NCBI GenBank assembly: GCA_016776725.1
Contig: JADHSV010000002.1
Coordinates: forward strand, 1 to 64,000
Length of the DNA stretch: 64,000 bases
Direction of reading: 5' to 3'
Source: Rhodospirillales bacterium
GTDB taxonomy: Bacteria; Pseudomonadota; Alphaproteobacteria; Rhodospirillales; Shumkoniaceae
Shown here one piece after another: positions 56,479 to 64,000 of the stretch. The position numbers and the translations under genes are program-made. The notes under the pieces are model-generated. The model had not been told where the DNA came from. It searched no databases and worked only from the letters and a program-made list of their open reading frames with translations. Numbering within the stretch: the stretch's first letter is position 1; every line of letters starts with the position of its first letter.

Positions 56479-58241
56479 CGGCGAAAAAGCCCAAAGAAAG
56501 ACACATCAAGGGACTGGGCATCGCCTCAGGTATCGGTATCGGCGTCGCCTATGTGCGCGACAGCGGAAACTTTACAGTTCCGCGCTACAAAATTCCGACG
56601 CGCGACATCAAAATGGAAACCGCGCGTTTCGATAATGCGGTGGGGCGCGCGCGCCGCCAGATCCGGCAGCTTCAAGTCAAAGCTCAATCCATGCCCGGCA
56701 CGGCCGAAGAGGAGCTGACCCTTCTTCTGGACGCCTATTTAAGTATGCTTGGCAAATCACGCCTGATCAGGGGGGTCGAAGAACGCATCCTCGCCGGCCG
56801 CATAAATGCCGAGGCTGCCGTCGAGGATGAGATCGCCGGTATTGCCGAGGATTTCGCCGCCATAGACGACGCCTATATCGCCGCGCGCATGGCCGATATC
56901 CGCGAGGTTGGAAACCGCCTGATCCGCAACCTGACGCGAACCCCGGTCAAGCCGCTCTCACGGCTGCCCAAGGGAAGCGTCATAATTACCGACGAGTTGA
57001 CGCCCGCCGACACCGCGCGTCTCAATCCGAACCGCATCAGCGGGGCGCTCGCCATTGCCGGCGGCGCCGAAGGCCACACGGCGATCATGGCCCGCGCGCT
57101 GGGAATCCCGACCGTGCTGGGGGCGCAATTTACCATCCAGAGCGTGCGCACCGGCGAAAGCGTTATCGTGGACGGCGATACCGGGGTCGTCATTATCAAT
57201 CCGGCGCCGGCGACCCTGGCCATCTATGAGAAACGGCGCGAAACACGCATACAGGAAAAACGCGCGCTAAGCCGTTTGCGCAGGCAGCCTGCCATAACCC
57301 GCAACGGAACGGAAATCGGCCTGCAGGCCAATGTGGAACTTCCCATCGAAATGAACATGGTCAAGCAGGCGGGCGCCGCGGGCATCGGGCTGTTACGCAC
57401 CGAGTTCATGTTCATGAACCGCGATGACTTTCCAGGCGAGGAGGATCAATACCGGGATTTGCGGGGCATGGTCGAGGCCATGAACGGCCGCCCGGTCACC
57501 ATCCGAACCCTGGACATCGGCGGCGAGAAGGTCTCCGAAGCACTGATTGACGGCCTCGGACACAGCATTTCTTCGCCCCTGGGCTTGCGCGGAATTCGCT
57601 TGGCGCTGGCCCGCACCGACCTTTTGGAAACACAGTTTCGCGCCATATTGCGCGCGGCTTTTCATGGCCCTGTGCGCATCCTTCTTCCCATGGTGACGAC
57701 ACCCCCCGAAGTCAGGCGGACGCGAAAAATCCTGGCCCGCGCGTTCCGCCGCCTGAAGCGTGAAGGGGTTCAGGTTCCCGATGCTTTGCCGCCATGCGGG
57801 ATTATGATCGAAGTCCCGGCGGCAGCGCTGGCAGCCGACGCGCTGGCCAAGGTCAGTGACTTTTTCGCCGTCGGATCAAACGATCTGACCATGTACACGC
57901 TGGCCACCGACCGCGCCGACGAACAGGTGGCGAAGATGTTCGACCAGCTTAACCCCGCCGTGTTGAAGCTGATTCAAGCCACCGTTGACGCCGCGGCGCG
58001 CGCCAAACTTCCCATCAGCATTTGCGGCGAAATGGCGGGTGACCCGCGCAATACGGCGCTTCTCCTGGGTTTGGGCTTCCGCGAATTTTCCATGGCGGCG
58101 GCCAACATTCCCCGGGTCAAAAAACGGATTCGCGCCCTGGATATGAGCGCCGCCGACCAACGCGCCAAAATTATCATGGAACAGACCGACGGCGGGCGCA
58201 TCGCCATGCTGCTCGAAGACTTCAACGCCCTGGCCGGATGA
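56475..58241 (+). CDS. ptsI: PTS enzyme I
   Basis: A 588-residue phosphoenolpyruvate-protein phosphotransferase. The ATG at 56475 overlaps the HPr stop. The HPr-binding helical domain is followed by the phospho-His loop GGAEGHTAIMARALGIPTVLG and the PEP-binding barrel (GLLRTEFMFMNRD, then VGSNDLTMYTLATDRAD and ISICGEMAGDP with the catalytic Cys). No GAF domain precedes it, so it is classical EI rather than EI-Ntr. Confidence 0.95.
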   Translation: MTAKKPKERHIKGLGIASGIGIGVAYVRDSGNFTVPRYKIPTRDIKMETARFDNAVGRARRQIRQLQVKAQSMPGTAEEELTLLLDAYLSMLGKSRLIRGVEERILAGRINAEAAVEDEIAGIAEDFAAIDDAYIAARMADIREVGNRLIRNLTRTPVKPLSRLPKGSVIITDELTPADTARLNPNRISGALAIAGGAEGHTAIMARALGIPTVLGAQFTIQSVRTGESVIVDGDTGVVIINPAPATLAIYEKRRETRIQEKRALSRLRRQPAITRNGTEIGLQANVELPIEMNMVKQAGAAGIGLLRTEFMFMNRDDFPGEEDQYRDLRGMVEAMNGRPVTIRTLDIGGEKVSEALIDGLGHSISSPLGLRGIRLALARTDLLETQFRAILRAAFHGPVRILLPMVTTPPEVRRTRKILARAFRRLKREGVQVPDALPPCGIMIEVPAAALAADALAKVSDFFAVGSNDLTMYTLATDRADEQVAKMFDQLNPAVLKLIQATVDAAARAKLPISICGEMAGDPRNTALLLGLGFREFSMAAANIPRVKKRIRALDMSAADQRAKIIMEQTDGGRIAMLLEDFNALAG

Positions 58242-58280
58242 CACCAAAAAAGGACCTGCGGGCATTTCTTTGCTTGATTA

Positions 58281-58343
58281 ACATATAAAGTTTTCTTTAT
58301 GTAGTGGCCAACGAGGCTCGTTGAGCCTCTCGAACCTTTTTTT
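58281..58343 (+). promoter_or_regulatory. two hairpins and T-run between ptsI and ahcY
   Basis: ACATATAAAG-TTTT-CTTTATGT (58281-58302, one bulge) may end the pts transcript. GAGGCT-CGTTG-AGCCTC (58313-58329) is followed seven bases later by a seven-T run (58337-58343), only 13 bases before the ahcY start. The second looks like an imperfect intrinsic terminator and could act as an attenuator. I could not match it to a known SAM or SAH riboswitch. Confidence 0.45.
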
Positions 58344-58356
58344 CTGGAGTAAACCA

Positions 58357-59754
58357 ATGAGTTCCGCCGAATACAAAGTCGCCGACATTTCGCAGGCCGA
58401 ATGGGGCCACAAGGAAATCGACATTGCCGAAACGGAAATGCCGGGCCTGATGGCGGTGCGCGAGGAAAATGCAGGCAGCCAGCCCCTGAAGGGCGCGCGC
58501 ATTGCCGGATCGCTGCACATGACCATTCAGACGGCGGTTTTGATCGAGACCCTCGAAGCCCTTGGCGCGGAAGTCCGCTGGGCATCGTGCAACATCTATT
58601 CGACCCAGGATCACGCGGCCGCCGCCATCGCCGACAACGGCACCCCGGTCTTCGCCTTCAAAGGCGAATCCCTGGAAGAATACTGGAACTTCACCCACAG
58701 GATTTTCGAGTGGTCCGACGGCGGAACGCCGAACATGATCCTCGATGACGGCGGCGACGCCACCCTCATGATTCACCTGGGAATTCGTGCCGAGAAGGAT
58801 ATCTCGGTTCTGGATAACCCGGGCAGCGAAGAAGAAGAGGTTCTGTTCGCCGCCATCAAAAAGCGGGTCGCGGAAAAACCCGGCTGGTATTCAGAAATCG
58901 CCAAGAACATCCGCGGCGTCACCGAGGAAACCACCACCGGCGTGCACCGGCTGTATCAGATGGAAGAAGACGGCCGCCTGCTGTTCCCCGCCTTCAACGT
59001 CAACGATTCGGTGACCAAGTCCAAGTTCGACAACCTGTACGGCTGCCGCGAAAGCCTGGTTGATGGCATCAAGCGCGCCACCGACGTGATGGTTGCCGGC
59101 AAGGTCGGCGTGGTGTGCGGTTATGGCGACGTGGGCAAGGGCTCGGCCGCCAGCATGCGCAGCCAGGGCGCGCGCGTGCTCGTCACCGAAATTGATCCCA
59201 TCTGCGCCCTGCAGGCGTCCATGGAAGGCTACGAGGTGGTGACCATGGAGCAGGCCGCGCCCCAGGGCGACATATTCGTGACCACCACCGGCAACAAGGA
59301 CGTGATTACGCTGGAGCACATGCGCGAAATGAAGGATCGGGCCATTGTCTGCAATATCGGCCACTTCGACTCGGAAATTCAGATCGCGGCCCTGCGCAAT
59401 TACAAATGGACCAACGTCAAACCGCAGGTCGATGAAATTGAATTCCCCGACGGCAAGCGCATCATCGTGCTGGCCGAGGGCCGCCTTGTTAACCTGGGCT
59501 GCGCCACGGGCCACCCCAGCTTTGTTATGAGCGCATCCTTCACCAACCAGGTGCTGGCCCAGATCGAACTGTGGGCCAACCCCGGAAAGTACGAAAACAA
59601 GGTCTACGTCCTGCCCAAGGAACTGGATGAAAAAGTCGCCACCCTGCACCTTGGCAAACTGGGCGTCACCCTGACCGAACTGACCAAGGAACAAGCCGAC
59701 TACATCGGCGTCTCGGTCAACGGACCGTTCAAGCCGGAATACTACCGGTACTAA
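58357..59754 (+). CDS. ahcY: adenosylhomocysteinase
   Basis: A 465-residue enzyme from the ATG at 58357. It has the substrate domain with [39 protein letters not shown], the NAD fold [16 protein letters not shown] and the C-terminal KPEYYRY that closes the cofactor site of the neighbouring subunit. It hydrolyses S-adenosylhomocysteine to adenosine and homocysteine, sustaining methylation. It carries the insertion typical of bacterial AhcY. A GC hairpin follows. Confidence 0.96.
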   Translation: MSSAEYKVADISQAEWGHKEIDIAETEMPGLMAVREENAGSQPLKGARIAGSLHMTIQTAVLIETLEALGAEVRWASCNIYSTQDHAAAAIADNGTPVFAFKGESLEEYWNFTHRIFEWSDGGTPNMILDDGGDATLMIHLGIRAEKDISVLDNPGSEEEEVLFAAIKKRVAEKPGWYSEIAKNIRGVTEETTTGVHRLYQMEEDGRLLFPAFNVNDSVTKSKFDNLYGCRESLVDGIKRATDVMVAGKVGVVCGYGDVGKGSAASMRSQGARVLVTEIDPICALQASMEGYEVVTMEQAAPQGDIFVTTTGNKDVITLEHMREMKDRAIVCNIGHFDSEIQIAALRNYKWTNVKPQVDEIEFPDGKRIIVLAEGRLVNLGCATGHPSFVMSASFTNQVLAQIELWANPGKYENKVYVLPKELDEKVATLHLGKLGVTLTELTKEQADYIGVSVNGPFKPEYYRY

Positions 59755-59768
59755 TCACCGCCACCTCA

Positions 59769-59791
59769 GCGCCGCGCATCCCGCGCGGCGC
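59769..59791 (+). terminator. GC-rich hairpin after ahcY
   Basis: GCGCCGCGC and GCGCGGCGC form a perfect nine-pair stem with loop ATCCC, 14 bases after the ahcY stop. No T-run follows, so it may be a processing or pause structure rather than a complete terminator. Confidence 0.55.
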
Positions 59792-59914
59792 CGCGCTCCG
59801 GCAAACCGAACCTATTTGGGTCGCCCTTGCGGCGTGGGGCGGGGCGGAATATGATCCGGGCGTGCCGATCAATATTCACCATTTTGCCGGGTTTTATCCG
59901 GCCTCTATCCGCTG

Positions 59915-62179
59915 ATGGACGCGGGCGTCGCCTTTCTTGTGGGCGCGGCCGCCACCGCCATTGTGGCCGCGCCCACGATTCTGGTGCTGCGGCGGCGTTA
60001 CCTTGGTGAAAAAACCCGCCGCGCCGGCCGCTCCCACGACGCCGAGGTGGCGGATGAAATCCTTGCCGCCGCGCCGGTTGGTTTTCTGCTTTGGTATGGC
60101 GAAAACGAAGTTGTGCGCTGCTCGCGCCGCCTTGCCGTGCTGCTTGAACTGCCGGACGGGACCGATAGCGGCTATGGGGCGGTGCTGGCCTGTTTCAAGG
60201 GCGACACGGCGGACAGGCTGGATCGCAATGTGGGGAAATTGCGTCGCCATGGCCGCGGGTTCGACATATCGCTTGCGCTGGAGGGAAATGGCCGGACGGT
60301 TCAGGTGGTCGGCGTTCGCGCATTGCACGGCGACGACCGGACGGCAGCCGATGTTCTTTGGTTCCGTGACGTCACGGGCATAAACGGCACGCCGGCGAAC
60401 GGCCACAACAAGGCGGCGTCGCATGATTTGCGCGCCCTTGTTTCCGCGTTGCCCTTCCCGGCGTGGATCCGCGACGGCGAGGGCGCGGTTCATCTGGCCA
60501 ACCGCGCCGCATCGGAAGCCGAGCAGCAACAAACCGAGACCGGTTTTACCTTGCTGTCCGCCGACGGCGTCGTGCTCGAGGTGTCGGAAGTTCCGCTGGG
60601 TGACGGCGCAACCACGCTGGGTCTGGCCCTGCCCGAGGCAAAGGCCGTGCCTGCGGTCGGAAAACATGGCGAAAATCAGGACGATTGGTTCAGCATCCTT
60701 GAAACCCTGCCTATTCCCATAGCCCTTTTCGGCAAGGACACACGCCTGGCGTTCTCCAACCAGCGTTATGCGCAATTGTGGGAACTGGACGCCGACTGGC
60801 TGGCCGCAGGCCCGCGAATGGGCGATCTGCTGGATCGCCTGCGCGAAACCCGCCGACTACCGGAAGTCCCCGACTACCCGGCCTTCTGCCGCGAACAACT
60901 GGCCCAGTTTTATGATCTGGACGGTCCCGCACAAACCATGATGCACCTGCCGGACGGATCGACCTTGCGCAGCGTCGTCAGTCCCCGTCCGGGCGGCGGA
61001 TTGGTGGTTGCCTATGAGGATTTGTCCGAGCGCCTGTCCCTCGAACGATCGCTCAACGAATTGAATGCCGTTCAGCGCGAGACGCTGGATAATCTGTTTG
61101 AAGGCATCGCCGTTTTCGGCGGTGACGGGCGGCTGCGCCTTCACAATCCCGCGTTCAGGGAGCTTTGGGAACTGGGCCGCGACGCACCCGCCGCAGGTAT
61201 TCATGTTTCCGCCTTCGTCCAGAAGGCGGTTTCGTTCCTGCCCGATGACGGCCCGTCCGATGGTACGGATGTTCTGACCAGCGGCGGGCTCATGAGCCGC
61301 GAGCCCAAGAACGGGAGGATATCCCGGGCCGATGGGCGGGTTCTCGAATACGCCACCGTTCCCCTGCCGGACGGCGCCGTGCTGGTCAGCTTTCTCGACG
61401 TGACCGACGACGCCAAGGTCGAGCGGGCGTTGCGCCAGCGGGCCGAGGCCCTGGACGCCGCCAACCGCCTGAAGTCCGAATTCATCGCCAACGTTTCCTA
61501 TGAAATCCGAACACCGCTGACCACGCTGAGCGGCTTTGCCGAAATCCTGACCGAACAATATTTCGGCGAATTGAACCGCCGCCAGATGGAATACGCCCAC
61601 GGCATCGTGGAAACCTCGCGCTCGCTGATGTCGGTGGTTGGCGACATTCTCGATCTGGCGGGCATCGAGGCGGGCATGATGGCGTTGGAACTGGATACCG
61701 TCGATGTCCACACGCTGTTGGCCGGAATTCTGAAACTGGTTCGCCAGCGGGCGCGTAAAAGGAACCTCAAGATCGAGTTTGATTGCCCGCCCGATATCGG
61801 CTGGATCGTCGCCGACGAACGCCGCCTGAAGCAGGTGTTTTTTAACCTGATGAGCAACGCGGTGCGGTTTACGCCGCGCAAGGGGCGCGTTGGGTTGAGC
61901 GCCAAACGCAAGGGCGGCGAGGTGATCATCGCCGTTTCCGATAGCGGCCCCGGAATCGAGCGCAGCGAGATCGAGCGGCTGACCCAGCCCTTTGAGCGCG
62001 GAACGGCCGGTGAAGCCGATGGCCAGGGCGCCGGCCTTGGGTTGTCGCTGGTCAGCCGCTTTATCGAACTGCATGACGGCAACGTGGAAATCCGGTCGGC
62101 GAGCGGCCGCGGAACCACCGTGACGTGCCGTTTGCCCACCGGCGAAGCCGCCGCGGAAAGTCACGCGGGGCCGTCATGA
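59915..62179 (+). CDS. divL: DivL-type PAS-domain pseudokinase with Tyr in place of the phospho-His
   Basis: A 754-residue protein with an N-terminal membrane helix (about 3-20), PAS-like domains (about 45-150, 170-240, 255-365 and 385-490), a dimerisation domain and an ATPase domain with NLMSNAVRFTPRKG, SDSGPGIE and GLGLSLVS. In the H-box, where a kinase has SHELRTP, it reads ANVSYEIRTPL, so Tyr529 replaces His. That is the hallmark of Caulobacter DivL, which relays the state of DivK to CckA and so to CtrA in the cell cycle. Length and position (between ahcY and tsaE) support orthology. Its stop overlaps the tsaE start (ATGA). Confidence 0.87.
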   Translation: MDAGVAFLVGAAATAIVAAPTILVLRRRYLGEKTRRAGRSHDAEVADEILAAAPVGFLLWYGENEVVRCSRRLAVLLELPDGTDSGYGAVLACFKGDTADRLDRNVGKLRRHGRGFDISLALEGNGRTVQVVGVRALHGDDRTAADVLWFRDVTGINGTPANGHNKAASHDLRALVSALPFPAWIRDGEGAVHLANRAASEAEQQQTETGFTLLSADGVVLEVSEVPLGDGATTLGLALPEAKAVPAVGKHGENQDDWFSILETLPIPIALFGKDTRLAFSNQRYAQLWELDADWLAAGPRMGDLLDRLRETRRLPEVPDYPAFCREQLAQFYDLDGPAQTMMHLPDGSTLRSVVSPRPGGGLVVAYEDLSERLSLERSLNELNAVQRETLDNLFEGIAVFGGDGRLRLHNPAFRELWELGRDAPAAGIHVSAFVQKAVSFLPDDGPSDGTDVLTSGGLMSREPKNGRISRADGRVLEYATVPLPDGAVLVSFLDVTDDAKVERALRQRAEALDAANRLKSEFIANVSYEIRTPLTTLSGFAEILTEQYFGELNRRQMEYAHGIVETSRSLMSVVGDILDLAGIEAGMMALELDTVDVHTLLAGILKLVRQRARKRNLKIEFDCPPDIGWIVADERRLKQVFFNLMSNAVRFTPRKGRVGLSAKRKGGEVIIAVSDSGPGIERSEIERLTQPFERGTAGEADGQGAGLGLSLVSRFIELHDGNVEIRSASGRGTTVTCRLPTGEAAAESHAGPS

Positions 62180-62646
62180 CGGCGACGCTTGAGACGCACC
62201 TGCCGGACCCATCCGCCACCGAGGCCCTGGGCCGCGCATTGGCCAGGATCGCCCGCCCCGGAGATGTCATCGCCCTTTGGGGTGATCTGGGAACCGGAAA
62301 AACCGTCTTCGCCAGAGCCTTCATTCGCACCCTGGGTAATCCGGAAGAGGAAGTTCCCAGCCCCACCTTCACCCTGGTCCAGACCTATGATTTCGAGGAA
62401 GGCACGATCCACCATTTCGACGCCTACCGGCTCGAGCAGCCGGAAGAGGCGTTCGAGCTGGGCATCGAGGACGCTTTTTGCGACGGAATATCCCTGATCG
62501 AATGGCCCGGACGCCTGGGATCACTGCTGCCGACCGGGCGGCTGGATTTGGAACTATTGCACGGCGAAGAGGCACAGTCGCGGCGCGCCGTCCTGTCCGG
62601 GCCGCCGAAATGGCTGCAACGGGTGAAAGAGGCCGGGGTTGCCTGA
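62176..62646 (+). CDS. tsaE: tRNA threonylcarbamoyladenosine ATPase TsaE
   Basis: A 156-residue protein with Walker A WGDLGTGKTVFARAFI, the SPTFTLVQTYD segment, HHFDAYRLEQPEE and the ISLIEWPGRLGSLLP C-terminal motif. It supports TsaBD in t6A37 modification of ANN-decoding tRNAs. It starts within the divL stop codon and its end overlaps the next gene, so the four genes from divL on are one unit. Confidence 0.95.
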   Translation: MTATLETHLPDPSATEALGRALARIARPGDVIALWGDLGTGKTVFARAFIRTLGNPEEEVPSPTFTLVQTYDFEEGTIHHFDAYRLEQPEEAFELGIEDAFCDGISLIEWPGRLGSLLPTGRLDLELLHGEEAQSRRAVLSGPPKWLQRVKEAGVA

Positions 62647-63646
62647 TTTGAAACGATCACGGCACATCGAAGAATTTCTGCAACGCGCCGGATGGGGCGA
62701 CGCCGTGCGCCAGCCTCTTGCGGGTGACGCATCCTTTCGCCGTTACGTTCGCTTGCTTGGCGGGCCACGCCCGGCCCTGCTGATGGACGCGCCGCCGCCC
62801 AAGGAAAACGTCGGGGCCTTTTCCAGGGTGGCCCGGCATTTACTGGCCCTGGGCTTCAGCGCGCCGGAAATTCTGGCCGAAGATGGCGAAGCGGGGTTGC
62901 TGATCATTGAGGATTTCGGCGACGCGACATTCGCCACCATGCTGGCCGACGGACACGATGAAAACGCGCTGTACGAGCTTGCCGTCGATGTATTGGTCGA
63001 ACTTCACAAGGGCGCGCCAAACCGCATCGTGCCATCCGGGCTTGCCCGCTATGACGACGAAGCGCTTCTGAGCGAGGCCTTCCTGCTGACCGACTGGTAC
63101 ATGCCCTCGGTTCTGGGCCGACTGACGTCACCCGGTTTGCGCCAAGGCTACGCCGAAAGCTGGATGCGGGTCTTTTGTCACGTTCACGACCCGGAACCGA
63201 CGCTGGTTCTCAGGGATTACCACATTGACAACCTTATGATCTTGCCTGAACGCAATGGCGTTGCTTCGTGCGGATTGCTGGATTTCCAGGACGCGCTGGC
63301 GGGTTCGGCCGCCTATGATCTGATGTCGCTTGTGGAAGACGCCCGGCGTGACATCGACCCTGGCCTGGCGGCGCATATCCGGGCCCGTTACGAGGCCGCG
63401 TTCCCGGGCCTTGACCGCGCCCGTTTCGGCAACGCGTTCGCCGTTCTGGCGGCGCAACGCCATGCCAAGGTGATCGGCATTTTCACTCGGTTGTGGCTGC
63501 GCGACGGCAAGCCGTACTATCTTGTTCATATTCCCAGACTTTGGGGCCTTCTGGAGCGTGCTCTGGAGCACCCGGCCCTGGAGCCTGTCGCCAATTGGAT
63601 TTCGGCCAATCTGCCGCCGCAAAACAGAAGGGTCCCGGAACAATGA
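62639..63646 (+). CDS. amgK: aminoglycoside-phosphotransferase-fold sugar kinase, AmgK-like
   Basis: A 335-residue APH-fold kinase. It has an N-terminal RPLAGDASFRRYVR-type motif (here QPLAGDASFRRYVR), LLIIEDFGDATF, catalytic loop VLRDYHIDNLMIL and metal-binding LLDFQDAL. With the nucleotidyltransferase that follows it resembles AmgK-MurU, which phosphorylates MurNAc/GlcNAc at C1 and makes UDP-MurNAc in cell-wall recycling. The start is a TTG at 62639 overlapping tsaE; a TTG at 62648 is an alternative. Confidence 0.85.
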   Translation: MPDLKRSRHIEEFLQRAGWGDAVRQPLAGDASFRRYVRLLGGPRPALLMDAPPPKENVGAFSRVARHLLALGFSAPEILAEDGEAGLLIIEDFGDATFATMLADGHDENALYELAVDVLVELHKGAPNRIVPSGLARYDDEALLSEAFLLTDWYMPSVLGRLTSPGLRQGYAESWMRVFCHVHDPEPTLVLRDYHIDNLMILPERNGVASCGLLDFQDALAGSAAYDLMSLVEDARRDIDPGLAAHIRARYEAAFPGLDRARFGNAFAVLAAQRHAKVIGIFTRLWLRDGKPYYLVHIPRLWGLLERALEHPALEPVANWISANLPPQNRRVPEQ

Positions 63647-64000
63647 TTAACGATGATCGCAACAAACCCCTGCGCAGATCCGATGTCGACGTCCCCAGGC
63701 GCGCCATGGTCATGGCCGCCGGCTTCGGAACCCGCATGCGGCCCCTGACGGAAATGCTGCCCAAGCCTTTGATCGAGGTTGGCGGCAGGGCCATGATCGA
63801 CCGCACCCTCGACCGTTTGGAGGAAGACGGCGTCGAGAAGGTTGTCGTCAATGTTCACCATCTGGGGCACCTGATCGAACAGCATCTGCGAAAACGTGAA
63901 GCCCCCGAGATCGTCTTTTCCCCGGAAGAGGAAATCCTCAACACCGGCGGCGGCATCAAAAACGCGCTTCCCCTGTTGGGAGATGATCCTTTTCTCGTCG
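63643..64000 (+). CDS. murU: sugar-1-phosphate nucleotidyltransferase, MurU-like (3' end outside window)
   Basis: The first 119 codons are visible. The nucleotide-binding signature is AMVMAAGFGTRMRPLTEMLPKPLIEVGG, followed by MIDRTLDRL, VVVNVHHLGHLIE and ILNTGGGIKNAL. The ATG overlaps the stop of the AmgK-like kinase gene (ATGA). The neighbour suggests the MurNAc-1-phosphate uridylyltransferase of the recycling pathway, though mannose- or glucose-1-phosphate transferases look alike at this end. Confidence 0.83.
   Translation, partial: MINDDRNKPLRRSDVDVPRRAMVMAAGFGTRMRPLTEMLPKPLIEVGGRAMIDRTLDRLEEDGVEKVVVNVHHLGHLIEQHLRKREAPEIVFSPEEEILNTGGGIKNALPLLGDDPFLV

Noticed and set aside
58242-58356. SAM/SAH riboswitch upstream of ahcY
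   Set aside because: Only simple hairpins are seen, with no match to a known aptamer core by eye.

Overview
The window reads as chromosomal DNA of an alphaproteobacterium, most likely of the Rhodospirillales or a near relative. The main evidence is the right-hand block: ChvI/ChvG, a short HPr kinase, RapZ, a PTS with no sugar permease (EIIA, HPr, EI), AhcY, a DivL-type pseudokinase, TsaE, an AmgK-like kinase and a MurU-like nucleotidyltransferase. Most genes are GC-rich and tightly packed, often with ATGA-type overlaps. Two AT-richer islands interrupt this pattern.

Left part (1-9.9 kb): a sensory trio resembling PgtC/PgtB/PgtA (binding protein, histidine kinase, sigma-54 activator) precedes a binding-protein ABC importer whose own binding protein is a paralogue of the sensory one. 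A well-formed -24/-12 promoter (4838-4853) with upstream dyads lies between the activator gene and the importer, and a class II aldolase follows. The likely circuit is: ligand, sensory binding protein, kinase, activator, sigma-54 promoter, importer. The ligand is not known.

9.9-17.7 kb: a minus-strand signalling operon encodes a membrane TPR protein, a lone receiver, a large hybrid kinase (HAMP-PAS-GAF-PAS-PAS-HK-REC-REC), a second lone receiver and an unusual Hpt-REC-AAA-HTH sigma-54 activator, so a whole phosphorelay sits in one transcript. 17.8-28.8 kb holds cobalamin synthase CbiB, a SYLF lipoprotein, two tandem degenerate EAL-like proteins, UDP-glucuronate decarboxylase, a cyclic-nucleotide-binding protein, tRNA-Arg(CCG), an ABC ATPase with a lipoprotein hydrolase, and DNA polymerase I.

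Accessory regions: 28.8-32.0 kb carries two AT-rich unknown membrane-protein genes, one with five 32-residue repeats and a C-terminal SH3-like domain. Each gene is preceded by a copy of the same 31-bp box. 38.6-42.4 kb carries a two-transmembrane protein and a eukaryotic-like protein kinase, enclosed by inverted copies of a block of about 330 bp made of REP-like hairpins. These two pairs are the best candidates for undescribed systems. Between the islands lie a DegT aminotransferase, an enolase-superfamily enzyme, phosphoglucomutase and small genes.

Right part (42.4-64 kb): a lone receiver, UppP, glutamate synthase (GltB/GltD), PEP carboxykinase, ChvI/ChvG, and the HprK-RapZ-PTS-AhcY-DivL-TsaE-AmgK-MurU series. 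It links envelope sensing, carbon/nitrogen control, the methyl cycle, cell-cycle signalling and cell-wall recycling. The first and last genes are cut by the window ends.
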